Source of the DNA: Nitrospinaceae bacterium
GTDB taxonomy: Bacteria; UBA8248
Length of the DNA stretch: 64,000 nt
Direction of reading: 5' to 3'
Assembly (NCBI GenBank): GCA_018669005.1
Contig: JABJAL010000086.1
Coordinates: 56,835-120,834, forward strand
The notes under the pieces are model-generated. The model made no database searches, had not been told where the DNA came from, and saw only the letters and a program-made list of their open reading frames with translations. Position numbers and translations under genes: made by a program. Of the stretch, positions 16,626-24,970 are shown piece after piece (positions within the stretch are counted from its first letter, which is position 1; the number at the start of each line of letters is the position of its first letter).

Positions 16626-18851
16626 ATGTCGGCCAAATTAAGTCGTCGTAAATTTTTAAAAATCGCAGCCGGGGGCACCGGTGTCGTCGCCGTAGCTGCT
16701 ACGGGTAGCCCTGCGAGAGCATTTTCCCTTTCGGGAAAAAAACCCACACCGCGATTAGAGAGCGACAAAATTGTTCCCAGCACATGTGCCATGTGCTACT
16801 GGCAGTGCGGAATTCATGCGCATGTAAAAAATGGCCGGGTAAATCGCATCGAGGGCAACCCGGACGACCCCCTCAGCCGGGGAAAACTCTGCCCGCGCGG
16901 GGTTGCAGGAATCGGCCAGCTCTACGATCCGGACCGGCTCCGCACACCTCTGATTCGAGAGCGCTCCGGGGGAAAACAATTCTGGCGAGAGGCGAGTTGG
17001 GACGAAGCGCTCGATTTTGCAGCCGAGCGCCTGGACGCTGTTCGAAAAAAATACGGCCCTGAGGCAATAGCACTTTTCACCCATGGCCCCGGAAGCAGTC
17101 ATTTTCGGCGTCTGCTCAAAGCCATTGGTTCGCCCAATGTTGCGGCGAGCTCGTTCGGACAATGCCGTGGGCCGCGCGACGTCGGATTCGAGTTGACCTT
17201 TGGCATGAGCCCCGGATCGCCTGAGAATATCGATGTCGCAAACGCGGAATGTCTCGTGCTCCTGGGCTCGCATCTGGGCGAGAACATGCACAACACCGCC
17301 GTGCAGGAATTCTCGGAATTTCTCGGCAACGGTGGGAACCTCATAGTCGTCGATCCGAGGTTTTCCGTCGCGGCCAGCAAGGCAAAACACTGGCTTCCGA
17401 TACGCCCGGGAACAGATATGGCCCTGCTCCTTGCTTGGATTAATGTGATCCTGAACGAGAAGCTTTACGACAAGGATTATGTGAATAACTACTGCTCGGG
17501 CCTTAAAGATCTGTGGCGGGCCGTCTGGCAATACACGCCCGATTGGGCCTACGCGGAAACGGGCATAGAGGCGAGCGTGATCCATCAAACGGCAAGAGAA
17601 CTCGCCAAGGCCTTGCCCCGGACTATCGTACACCCCGGTCGACATGTGACCTGGTACGGGGACGACACACAGCGCTCGCGAGCAATAGCGATTTTAAATG
17701 CGCTCTTAGGTAGCTGGGGCAGAAAAGGCGGATTTTATATGCGCGGCAGATGGCCGGTGCCGCCCTACCCCATTCCGAAATTTCCCAAACCTCAAAGACC
17801 CCGCGCCGACGGCGTGGGTCAGGATGTCCCGTTCGGCCACGAAGGACTCGTCAATCGCATGCGGGACGCTACCCGGACGGGCAAGCCCTATCCAATCAAG
17901 GCTTGGATGGTCTACGCGACGAATCTCATCCACAACACGCCCGGTGTTAAAGAAACTCGGGAGGCCATCGATAAGCTCGACTTCATGATGGCCGTGGACA
18001 TCATGCCAAGCGACATCACCGGGTACGCAGATTTGATTCTGCCCGAGAGCACCTACCTTGAGCGCTATGACGACCTCCGCGCCGGGGCGACGGATGTAGA
18101 TTTCATCCAGCTTCGCCAGCCCGTCATCCCTCCGCTCAAGGGAACGCGGCCCGGCTGGCAAATCGCCAAGGATATTGCCATGCGCCTAAGCCTTAAAAAG
18201 TATTTCCCATGGAAGGATTTTCCGGAATATCTGGACAAACGCCTCCAGCTCGCAAATCTCTCGTTGCGCGACGCCCGGGAAAAAGGCGTTTTCACCCGCG
18301 AACGCTCGCCACGCTTTTTCGAGGACGGGGCGCCTGTGCGCTTTAGGACCGAATCGGGAAAAATCGAGTTATTCTCGCTGGCGCTGCTACAAAAGGGGTT
18401 CGAGCCTGTGCCCCGCTTCACGCGGCATCCACAACCTCCCGTCGACCACTACCGCCTTATCTACGGGCGCTCGGCGAACCACACCTTCGCCTGGACACAG
18501 AATAATCGCTTGTTGCTCGACCACTACCCCGAGAACACTGTCTGGATGAATACCAATGAAGCCCGAGCGAAGGGACTAGGGGACGGAGAATATGTCCGCC
18601 TCTATAACGAGGATGGCGTGACGTCATTTCCAGTGAAACTGAAAGTTACCGAAGGCATCCGGCCCGACTGCGTATATATCGTTCACGGATTTGGACAAAC
18701 CAACCAGAAGCTTAGCCTGGCATACGGGCGAGGGGCGAGCGACACGGCCCTGATGAACCGCTATGCCATCGATCCACTCTGTGGCGCGACGGGAATGCGT
18801 GTGACATTCGTTGGTGTCAAGAATGCCGCCGGCACCGGGCAGGAGGTCTGA
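16626..18851 (+). CDS. Thiosulfate/polysulfide reductase-type molybdopterin catalytic subunit
   Basis: Catalytic subunit, 741 residues, of the DMSO reductase family, PhsA/PsrA group. A Tat signal (SRRKFLKIAAGG) sends it folded to the periplasm. A [4Fe-4S] site is formed by Cys54, 57, 61 and 89 (CAMCYWQC and KLCPRG). The likely Mo ligand is Cys180 in SFGQCRGPRDVG, as expected of this clade and unlike the Asp of nitrate reductases. The molybdopterin-binding C-terminal domain starts near YRLIYGRS. It is followed by an iron-sulfur subunit and a cytochrome b subunit and surrounded by rhodaneses, which favours thiosulfate, polysulfide or sulfite chemistry. The arsR-acr3 and DUF2703 genes leave a respiratory arsenic role open. 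Direction of catalysis unknown. Confidence 0.87.
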   Translation: MSAKLSRRKFLKIAAGGTGVVAVAATGSPARAFSLSGKKPTPRLESDKIVPSTCAMCYWQCGIHAHVKNGRVNRIEGNPDDPLSRGKLCPRGVAGIGQLYDPDRLRTPLIRERSGGKQFWREASWDEALDFAAERLDAVRKKYGPEAIALFTHGPGSSHFRRLLKAIGSPNVAASSFGQCRGPRDVGFELTFGMSPGSPENIDVANAECLVLLGSHLGENMHNTAVQEFSEFLGNGGNLIVVDPRFSVAASKAKHWLPIRPGTDMALLLAWINVILNEKLYDKDYVNNYCSGLKDLWRAVWQYTPDWAYAETGIEASVIHQTARELAKALPRTIVHPGRHVTWYGDDTQRSRAIAILNALLGSWGRKGGFYMRGRWPVPPYPIPKFPKPQRPRADGVGQDVPFGHEGLVNRMRDATRTGKPYPIKAWMVYATNLIHNTPGVKETREAIDKLDFMMAVDIMPSDITGYADLILPESTYLERYDDLRAGATDVDFIQLRQPVIPPLKGTRPGWQIAKDIAMRLSLKKYFPWKDFPEYLDKRLQLANLSLRDAREKGVFTRERSPRFFEDGAPVRFRTESGKIELFSLALLQKGFEPVPRFTRHPQPPVDHYRLIYGRSANHTFAWTQNNRLLLDHYPENTVWMNTNEARAKGLGDGEYVRLYNEDGVTSFPVKLKVTEGIRPDCVYIVHGFGQTNQKLSLAYGRGASDTALMNRYAIDPLCGATGMRVTFVGVKNAAGTGQEV

Positions 18852-18855
18852 GGCG

Positions 18856-19578
18856 ATGGCTAGATACGCGATGATAATCGATTCCGAGCGCTGCACCGGT
18901 TGCATGGCTTGTGCCATCGCTTGCAAGACCGGCTATGAAACAATCGGCGGCGAGTCGCGAAACTGGGTCCGCTCAGAGGGAATCGAGGGCAAGTTTCCCA
19001 ACCTTCGCCAACGCTTCGTGCCAGGCAACTGCATGCAGTGCGACACGCCATATTGTGTTTACAACTGCCCGACGGGCGCGAGCTTCAAGAGCGCTGGTGG
19101 CATTGTCCAAATTGACGCCGAGGCCTGCATCGGCTGTGGCTACTGCGTCGATGCCTGCCCCTATGGCGCTAGATTCATTGACCCCGATCGCGGGATCGCC
19201 GAGAAATGCAATTTCTGCAATGAGCGGCTTGTGGCAGGTAGGGAGCCCCTGTGCGTGGAGGTGTGCCCCTCTGGGGTACGGACTCTTGGTAACTTGCACG
19301 AGCCGAAATTCGCGAAACTCGTGAAAAATTCGGGCGCACGCCCACTCGTTGGCGGCGGCGTGAACCCCTTACCTGCAGTATTTTACAAGGGTCTAAGCGA
19401 AAATGATGAGATCGCCAACGCACCTCGCCCGCCCCGCGAGGCGACGGCCAGTATGTGGCTCCGGGCCTTGGTGAACCCCGCCGTTAAGTGGATGGTCGGG
19501 CTCGCCTTCATGGGCCAGGCGGTGGCTTATCTTCACCAACTCTGGCACGGGGAAAAACAATTCGAGGATGAAAAATGA
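18856..19578 (+). CDS. Four-cluster ferredoxin subunit (PhsB/PsrB type)
   Basis: Electron-transfer subunit of 240 residues with four sets of four Cys, the DmsB/PsrB pattern: CTGCMACAIAC (13/16/19/23), CMQCDTPYCVYNC, CIGCGYCVDAC and CNFCNERL...CVEVC. The C-terminus has a single hydrophobic helix (about 210-230) that could anchor it at the membrane. The ATG at 18856 has AGGAGG 10 bases upstream and lies 4 bases after the stop of the catalytic subunit. The stop overlaps the ATG of the next gene (ATGA). It would carry electrons between the Mo-subunit and the cytochrome b. Confidence 0.92.
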   Translation: MARYAMIIDSERCTGCMACAIACKTGYETIGGESRNWVRSEGIEGKFPNLRQRFVPGNCMQCDTPYCVYNCPTGASFKSAGGIVQIDAEACIGCGYCVDACPYGARFIDPDRGIAEKCNFCNERLVAGREPLCVEVCPSGVRTLGNLHEPKFAKLVKNSGARPLVGGGVNPLPAVFYKGLSENDEIANAPRPPREATASMWLRALVNPAVKWMVGLAFMGQAVAYLHQLWHGEKQFEDEK

Positions 19579-20483
19579 GCCAGGCGACTCTTTCAAAAAA
19601 AATGACAACACCTGAACACCAGCTCTCCGTCGAGCAAATCAAGGAAATGCGAGAAAAACGGATTAAGAAGCATGATTCTGCCAGTGTGCTACTCCATTGG
19701 TTCAATGCAGCTTGTTGGCTGTTTCTAGTAGCAACCGGATTGGCGACAATCAGCAATCCGGCCTACGCCATCGTTCCCATCGAATGGACCAGACTCATGC
19801 GCACTGTATTCGGAGGCTCAAGCGGTGTGATTTTCTGGCATGTAGCAATCGGGCTCTTATGGGTGGGTGTCCTCTCTGTTCATATCCTCGCCGGGTGGAG
19901 GTCTTTGACCCTACCGTTTCTGAAAAATAATTTTCTGATGGACCGGGACGATGTAATGTGGCTCATCAACCGAGCCAAACGGATTCTCGGAAAGGATGTG
20001 AAGCTACCACCGCAGGGCCCTTATAACGCCGGACAGAAAATTTTTGGCATCGTGGTAACCGGCGGAAGCATAGTTATTCTCCTGAGCGGGTTGGCGCTGA
20101 CCTTCCGTTCCTACTTGCCCGAAACTGCATGGGTGGCTTGGGCGCTACCGGTTCACCTTTTTGCCGTGGGAGCAGTCTGTGCTGGTCTATGCGTACATAT
20201 ATATATGGGCGGGGTTTTTCCTGAGGAAAAACAGGCTTTCTTCTCCATGTTTACAGGCGAGGTGAATGAATTGTATGCCTACCGACACCACAAAAAATGG
20301 TACGACGAAATCAAGGAGGAGGAAGCCGCCTGGGAGGAGCGCTTGAGAATTAGGCTGGGAGAAACTACCCCTCAAGCGCATTTGAATACGGGGGATGAGA
20401 AAATGGAAAATTCAGCCTTGGGTGAATCTGACCTCTCGGAAAAAGATCCTGTCAACGGCGAAGCCGCTCCGAGAGGAGAGTAA
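19575..20483 (+). CDS. Cytochrome b subunit (formate dehydrogenase gamma/PhsC type)
   Basis: Integral membrane quinone-linked subunit of 302 residues with about four helices between residues 45 and 235. His residues placed to bind two haems b occur in SVLLHWFNAACW (helix 1), FWHVAIG (helix 2), VHILAGW and LPVHLFAVGAVCAGLCVHIYMGG. The last 70 residues are soluble and acidic. Its ATG overlaps the ferredoxin stop, showing translational coupling. With the two preceding genes it forms a complete quinone-coupled membrane complex. This is an FdnI/PhsC fold rather than the NrfD fold of PsrC. Confidence 0.88.
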   Translation: MSQATLSKKMTTPEHQLSVEQIKEMREKRIKKHDSASVLLHWFNAACWLFLVATGLATISNPAYAIVPIEWTRLMRTVFGGSSGVIFWHVAIGLLWVGVLSVHILAGWRSLTLPFLKNNFLMDRDDVMWLINRAKRILGKDVKLPPQGPYNAGQKIFGIVVTGGSIVILLSGLALTFRSYLPETAWVAWALPVHLFAVGAVCAGLCVHIYMGGVFPEEKQAFFSMFTGEVNELYAYRHHKKWYDEIKEEEAAWEERLRIRLGETTPQAHLNTGDEKMENSALGESDLSEKDPVNGEAAPRGE

Positions 20484-20584
20484 AGCTAAAATTTAGTTCC
20501 GGCGGCATGAATTTGAACGTCCCCGGATTTCATCCTTGACTAGCTCAGCACCCAACAGCCGTGACAACAAAGGAGGCAATAATC

Positions 20585-21481
20585 ATGATAAGAAAAATTC
20601 CTCTCACAGCGGCAATATTGTGGATTTTCAGTTTCGCAGGAAACGCTCTGGCGGCTGATTACGAGCGTTCCGAGTTCATCGTTTCAACGGCAGAGCTTTC
20701 CACTCTCCTAGATAAGGACACCGTGAAAATCGTTGACGCCCGCAAACTGGATAAATACCAAGTGGGCCATATTCCTGGTGCGATATCGCTGCCAAGGAAA
20801 AAGACACAGTTTAAGTGGCGGGGAACATCCGGATTTATGGTCCCCCTCAAAGCGATGGAGAAAATTTTCAGCGACAGAGGGATCAAGCCGACCGACACCT
20901 TGATATTCTACGACGACCAGATGAAGCCGACCGTCACCCGGCTATTTTGGACGGCTCATGTATTGGGCCATCAAAAGGCTCGGGTCTTGAACGGCGGAAT
21001 GGCCTTGTGGGTCAAGGAGGCTCGTCCCGTAAGCAAGGAAATTCCTTCAGTCATTACGAGTGACTATAAAGCCAAGCCCGATTGGTCCGTTCTGGCAGAC
21101 TCGGCTTACGTTTTCTCGAAATTGAACAAGCCGGAAATAACCTTGATCGATACGCGCTCCCCGAAAGAGTGGTCGGGTCTTAAAGCCAGCCGAAAAGTGA
21201 AAAGAGCAGGCCGAATACCGGGCGCAAAACTTGTCGACTGGTCTTGGCACGTGACGAAGAAAGACGGCGTGACAACATTGAAAACCGCCGCCGAGCTGAA
21301 AAGGATGTTCGCTCGAACTGGCGCCACCAAGGAAAAGGAGATCATTTCTTACTGCCGGACGGGAATGAGATCTTCGCATTCCTACTGGGTATTGAAGCTG
21401 CTCGGATACCCGAATGTTAGGAACTTCGACGGCTCGATGATCGAATGGGGAAATCGCATGGAGCTTCCCCTTGAGAATTAG
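20585..21481 (+). CDS. Secreted two-domain rhodanese
   Basis: A 298-residue periplasmic sulfurtransferase with a signal peptide (residues 1-23, ending NALA-A). Two tandem rhodanese domains follow. The N-terminal one has Asp at the active-site position (FYDDQMK, 110/111) and is inactive, as is usual. The C-terminal one has the active loop YCRTGMRS with Cys257. The ATG at 20585 has AAAGGAGG 8 bases upstream; an in-frame start at 20561 is weaker. Its loop CRTGMRS is not the CG(S/T)GVTA of typical thiosulfate or 3-mercaptopyruvate enzymes, so the substrate is open. Confidence 0.9.
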   Translation: MIRKIPLTAAILWIFSFAGNALAADYERSEFIVSTAELSTLLDKDTVKIVDARKLDKYQVGHIPGAISLPRKKTQFKWRGTSGFMVPLKAMEKIFSDRGIKPTDTLIFYDDQMKPTVTRLFWTAHVLGHQKARVLNGGMALWVKEARPVSKEIPSVITSDYKAKPDWSVLADSAYVFSKLNKPEITLIDTRSPKEWSGLKASRKVKRAGRIPGAKLVDWSWHVTKKDGVTTLKTAAELKRMFARTGATKEKEIISYCRTGMRSSHSYWVLKLLGYPNVRNFDGSMIEWGNRMELPLEN

Positions 21482-21520
21482 AGGCGAAGTTGGCTGAAAA
21501 AGAGCACATTGTGCGTATAA

Positions 21521-21563
21521 GGGCCGATGGCTCTGGAGAGTAACATCCTCTAGCCATCGGCCC
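21521..21563. terminator. Hairpin after the two-domain rhodanese gene
   Basis: GGGCCGATGGCT at 21521-21532 pairs perfectly with AGCCATCGGCCC at 21552-21563. It lies 40 bases past the stop and 55 bases before the next start on the same strand. It may terminate the operon in part, so that the last rhodanese gene has its own promoter. The bases after it are AT-rich but not a U-run. Confidence 0.65.
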
Positions 21564-21618
21564 GAATAATAAGAATCTCTATTCTTTCGGCCATACAATC
21601 CTTTCATAGGAGACTGAT

Positions 21619-22281
21619 ATGAATTTTTCGTTGTTCGGGCGTGTGGCAGTTGCCATCGCAATCTGCATTTCGTTTGCGGTATCTCCTACATGGGCAGAGC
21701 GCAAACTACAATTCTCACCGGACAAATATATCTCAGCCTCTCAGGTGGCCGACTCTTTGATCAAAGGCGAGGAGCGTGTTTTCCTTCTTGATGTCAGAAA
21801 CGACTGGGAATACAGCGACTTCCACATTCCTGGCGCTAGCAACATCGCTGTTCAGGTATTAAAGGATCCGAACAATCTCGCGAAGATTCCCAAGGGCCGA
21901 AAGATTGTCCTTTACTGCAGAACAGGGGTTCGCTCAGAACGCGCGCTCGGCATATTACTAGCCAAGGGGTATGACGCATATTCCATGGAGGGCGGCGTGG
22001 CTTCGTGGTGGAGAAACATAATCGAGCCGCCGAGTATTACCATGGCTCCATTTGGAAAACAGGGTGCTCCATTTCGAAAACGGCAAGGAATTCGAAATTA
22101 TTTCATGAAAATTCCCGGCGCTGGGCCTGCCTTGGCCACACCCCCTGGACCCGACATAAAGAAAAGCGCGAAGTCAGCACCCCAGGTCACGGATGCCCCG
22201 AAAGTGGCGAAACCTAAAATGGCCCCGCTGCAACCGTGCGCGGTTGGTGGTACGCCCGATATGGGCAACCCGTGCGGGTAA
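21619..22281 (+). CDS. Secreted rhodanese with Pro/Lys-rich tail
   Basis: A 220-residue exported sulfurtransferase. The signal peptide ends near WA-ER (about residue 26). The single rhodanese domain has VFLLDVRNDWEYSDFHIPGA and the active loop LYCRTGVRSERA with Cys100. From about residue 140 the protein becomes a low-complexity Pro/Ala/Lys tail and ends with two Cys in a motif CAVGGTPDMGNPCG. The tail is unusual for a simple rhodanese and could bind a partner or a metal. It is the last gene of the sulfur block, just before the recombinase fragment and repeat copy 2. Confidence 0.85.
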   Translation: MNFSLFGRVAVAIAICISFAVSPTWAERKLQFSPDKYISASQVADSLIKGEERVFLLDVRNDWEYSDFHIPGASNIAVQVLKDPNNLAKIPKGRKIVLYCRTGVRSERALGILLAKGYDAYSMEGGVASWWRNIIEPPSITMAPFGKQGAPFRKRQGIRNYFMKIPGAGPALATPPGPDIKKSAKSAPQVTDAPKVAKPKMAPLQPCAVGGTPDMGNPCG

Positions 22282-22315
22282 GTTTTAGTTGCGCACCTAA
22301 TTCATAAGCCTGTGA

Positions 22316-22672
22316 ATGAGATATTATGGTTTCTGCGCCCAAGGCGTAGGAGCCCTAAATCCAAAAAACGGCGGGAGCAAATCCGACCACGTGCTTATCA
22401 AGGCAGTAGCCCAGGCTTTTGAATGGAGAGAAGCACTGGAGAATGGAGAGGTTGAATCCGTTTCGGATTTGGCCCGAAAATCAGGCTGCACCTACCATTA
22501 CGTGAAGCGGATATTAAAGCTCAGTTTCCTCTCGCCGGGGATTGTGGAAAAAACCCTCCAGGGAAGGCAGCCCAATGGGCTCAATCTCTCCCATATTCTT
22601 CGACTTGATCTGCCCCTTTCATGGAAATCTCAGCGGGAAGTCCTCGGTTTTACCCCCGAAAAATCAGGATAA
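22316..22672 (+). pseudogene. Serine-recombinase C-terminal fragment
   Basis: From about codon 21 the translation (VLIKAVAQAFEWREALENG, then SVSDLARKSGCTYHYVKRIL, FLSPGIVEKTLQGRQPNGL, and SWKSQREVLGF) matches the C-terminal segment that follows the zinc-finger region in large serine recombinases (resolvase/invertase superfamily). Catalytic and DNA-cleavage domains are missing, so this is a 5'-truncated remnant of about 100 codons. It sits directly upstream of repeat copy 2, which links the repeat family to a recombinase gene end. Confidence 0.75.
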
Positions 22673-22678
22673 TCCTTC

Positions 22679-22835
22679 CAAACTGGACCTTGTTTTTGAG
22701 CCTCAGAGAATCCGGCTCTTTGGGGCCAAATTTAAGGCTGAAGGATTCATGAATTTCACACTCAAAAACGTAACAGGGTATTTCAGGGAAATAACAGGGA
22801 ACTACAAAGAATTATCAGGGAATTCGAATTGTTCA
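22679..22835. repeat. Dispersed recombinase-linked repeat, copy 2
   Basis: Bases 22679-22750 match the first 70 bases of copies 1 and 3 (landmarks ACCTTGTTTTTG, CAGAGAAT, CTTTGGGGCC, GCTGAAGGATT). Bases 22768-22835 match the tail of copy 1 (AACAGGGAACT, TATCAGGGAATTCGAATT). The 100-base middle section with the GGGCTGCGGA motif is missing here. It follows the recombinase fragment without a break and ends 50 bases before the dppC-like stop codon. Confidence 0.7.
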
Positions 22836-22884
22836 GATCCTATAAATTCACAATTAGAAATTCGCCATGCATACCAAGATATTC

Positions 22885-23805
22885 CTACCGAACCCGCAGA
22901 CGGGGGTCGAGTACATTACGCAGCCAGTCGCCCACCAAATTCGCCCCCAATGCCGTCAGCGTAATTGCAAGACACGGAAATGCCGCGATCCACCACGAAA
23001 CGTACAAATATGAACGGCCCTCGGCCATCAATCCCCCCCATGTCGGAGTAGGAGGGGGGACTCCCAGGCCCAGAAAACTCAATCCCGCCTCGATGATGAT
23101 CATCCGCCCTAGGTAGAGCGAGCCAATTATTATCACCGGAGCCAACACGTTTGGAAGGATGTGGCGGAACAACACCCGCATATGGCTGCCCCCGATCCCC
23201 ACCGCTGCCACCACGAACTCCATCTCGCGCAGCGAAAGAACCGCCCCGCGTACCACACGCGCGTACACCGTCCAGAGCCGCAGTGAGATCATCACGATGA
23301 TCAATTCAAGACTCGGCCCCAGGATTGCAATAGTAGAAAGCGCCAACAAGATAAACGGGAACGAAAGGACAAAGTCCACCAGGCGCATGAGCAGATAGTC
23401 GACCTTACCCCCGAAATAGCCCGCCATAAGACCCACAAACAAACCGATCGCACCCGAGAATACAACTGAAAAAAATCCTACGATCAGCGAGACTTGAGTT
23501 CCATAGATTATCCGGCTCAAGAGATCGCGCCCCAAATGGTCCGTCCCCAAGATGAAAACGTGACCCTCGCCCTCCCACATTGGCGGCTTCAATACCCGCG
23601 AGAGCGAATTCGCCGTCGGACTCATCGGCGATATTATCGGCGCCGTTATTGCTGTCAGCGTCACGACTACTAAGATCGCCAAACCTACTATGGCTGATTT
23701 TTGCCTACGCAACGAACGCGCCAACCCCGTCAAGAGATTTTGCTCAGGAAGCTCTCCATCTAATTCCTGTGCACGTCTCTCCGTGGCAAGCCCTTCATGA
23801 CTCAT
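22885..23805 (-). CDS. ABC transporter permease, DppC/OppC type
   Basis: Membrane permease of 306 residues from a peptide/nickel-type importer. It has an N-terminal helix (about 37-60, SAIVGLAILVVVTLTAI), a periplasmic loop with the family motif HVFILGTDHLGRDLLSR, then five helices. The EAA coupling loop that docks on the ATPase appears in AVGIGGSHMRVLFRHILPNV. The C-terminus WLRNVLDPRLR is standard. Its start overlaps the stop of the DppB-type gene by 4 bases. No ATPase genes follow; transcription runs into repeat copy 2. Confidence 0.92.
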   Translation of the reverse strand: MSHEGLATERRAQELDGELPEQNLLTGLARSLRRQKSAIVGLAILVVVTLTAITAPIISPMSPTANSLSRVLKPPMWEGEGHVFILGTDHLGRDLLSRIIYGTQVSLIVGFFSVVFSGAIGLFVGLMAGYFGGKVDYLLMRLVDFVLSFPFILLALSTIAILGPSLELIIVMISLRLWTVYARVVRGAVLSLREMEFVVAAVGIGGSHMRVLFRHILPNVLAPVIIIGSLYLGRMIIIEAGLSFLGLGVPPPTPTWGGLMAEGRSYLYVSWWIAAFPCLAITLTALGANLVGDWLRNVLDPRLRVR

Positions 23806-24719
23806 TGATATTTAATCCTCGGGTCAAGGTATGTGTAGATAATGTCCACCAACATGTTGATTATCACGAACGTTGACGCCATCAAGAACACCGCAGACTG
23901 CACAACGGGAAAGTCGCGGTTGTGAATCGCCTGAACCGTTAGACGCCCCACCCCCGGCCAGGCAAAAACAGTCTCGATGATTACCGTGCCACCCAACGTC
24001 AATGCCAAATCAATCCCTAGAACAGTCACAATAGGAATCGAGGCGTTCTTAAGCGCATGGCGGAAGATTACGGATTTATTAGCCACACCCTTCGAGTGCG
24101 CCGTCGTGATGTAATCCTGGCGAATAACCTCGAGCATCTCCGAGCGCATCAAACGTGCCAGTCGTGCAGTGTGATACAGAGAAGCCGCTACTGCTGGCAT
24201 CACCAAATTGCTCCAATCCCCTCTCCCAAATGGGGGCAACCAGCCCAAAAAGACCGAAAACAGCAATATCATCATCAGGCCCATCCCAAAATCCGGTACC
24301 GCCTGGCCTAAAACGGCCCCGAACATCATGCCCTGGTCGTAAGCCGTGTTCTCCCGGAAGGCTGCCAAACAACCCAGCGGAATACCAAGCATTATCGAAA
24401 TCAAAAATGCCGAGAACGCCAACTCTACTGTTGCTGGAAGATGCTCGATCACTATTTTCATCGCGGATTCGCCATGTTCGAACGAAACCCCGAAGTCGCC
24501 CCGAATTGCCCCTCGGAAGAAAATCCCGTACTGGGTCAAAAGGGGCTTGTCCAAACCCATCTCATGACGCATTTGCTCAATATCCTGCTCAGTTGCGCCA
24601 TCAGGCGCCATCACACGAACCGGATCTCCTGTCAGGTGCAACAACAGAAACACGAACACCAATACGAATTTGATCAGGACAATGGATTGGATCAAGCGTC
24701 GGAATATGTAGCCCGTCAT
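23802..24719 (-). CDS. ABC transporter permease, DppB/OppB type
   Basis: Membrane permease of 305 residues. It opens with YIFRRLIQSIVLIKFVLVFVFLLLHL-type first helix, then GDPVRVM and the conserved loop LDKPLLTQYGIF. The EAA-type coupling motif lies near ITTAHSKGVANKSVIFRHALKNA, and the C-terminus YTYLDPRIKY is family-typical. It is translationally coupled to the DppC-type gene. With the binding protein at 25902-27404 it makes an importer for peptides or other small solutes. The ATPases must be encoded elsewhere or are lost. Confidence 0.92.
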   Translation of the reverse strand: MTGYIFRRLIQSIVLIKFVLVFVFLLLHLTGDPVRVMAPDGATEQDIEQMRHEMGLDKPLLTQYGIFFRGAIRGDFGVSFEHGESAMKIVIEHLPATVELAFSAFLISIMLGIPLGCLAAFRENTAYDQGMMFGAVLGQAVPDFGMGLMMILLFSVFLGWLPPFGRGDWSNLVMPAVAASLYHTARLARLMRSEMLEVIRQDYITTAHSKGVANKSVIFRHALKNASIPIVTVLGIDLALTLGGTVIIETVFAWPGVGRLTVQAIHNRDFPVVQSAVFLMASTFVIINMLVDIIYTYLDPRIKYQ

Positions 24720-24970
24720 CTAAGATCGCTCCGGCGGTGTCGGGGCGGAGCTTCCTCTACCAGATTCCTGGACAGTCGGGAAAGGTTCCAAGGGAAGTCT
24801 CACACCGGTACCGGTAATACGCACTTTTTAATTAGATAAGGCTTAACCATTCCGAACATGGGAAAAGAAAAGCCGTATTCTGTACACCACCAAAACGTTT
24901 TGAAAAACAAATACCCATCACGATAAAAGAATGAAGTCATCGCTCTGGCGGCCATGCAATCATCATCAAC

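Noticed and set aside
16755..17645. Long open frame antisense to the Mo-enzyme gene
   Set aside because: It lies wholly inside a strongly supported gene on the other strand, has no ribosome site and no recognisable motif.
16626..18851. Formate dehydrogenase catalytic subunit
   Set aside because: No selenocysteine or FDH-type active-site block is seen, and the rhodanese neighbours point to sulfur; only the cytochrome b subunit is FDH-like.
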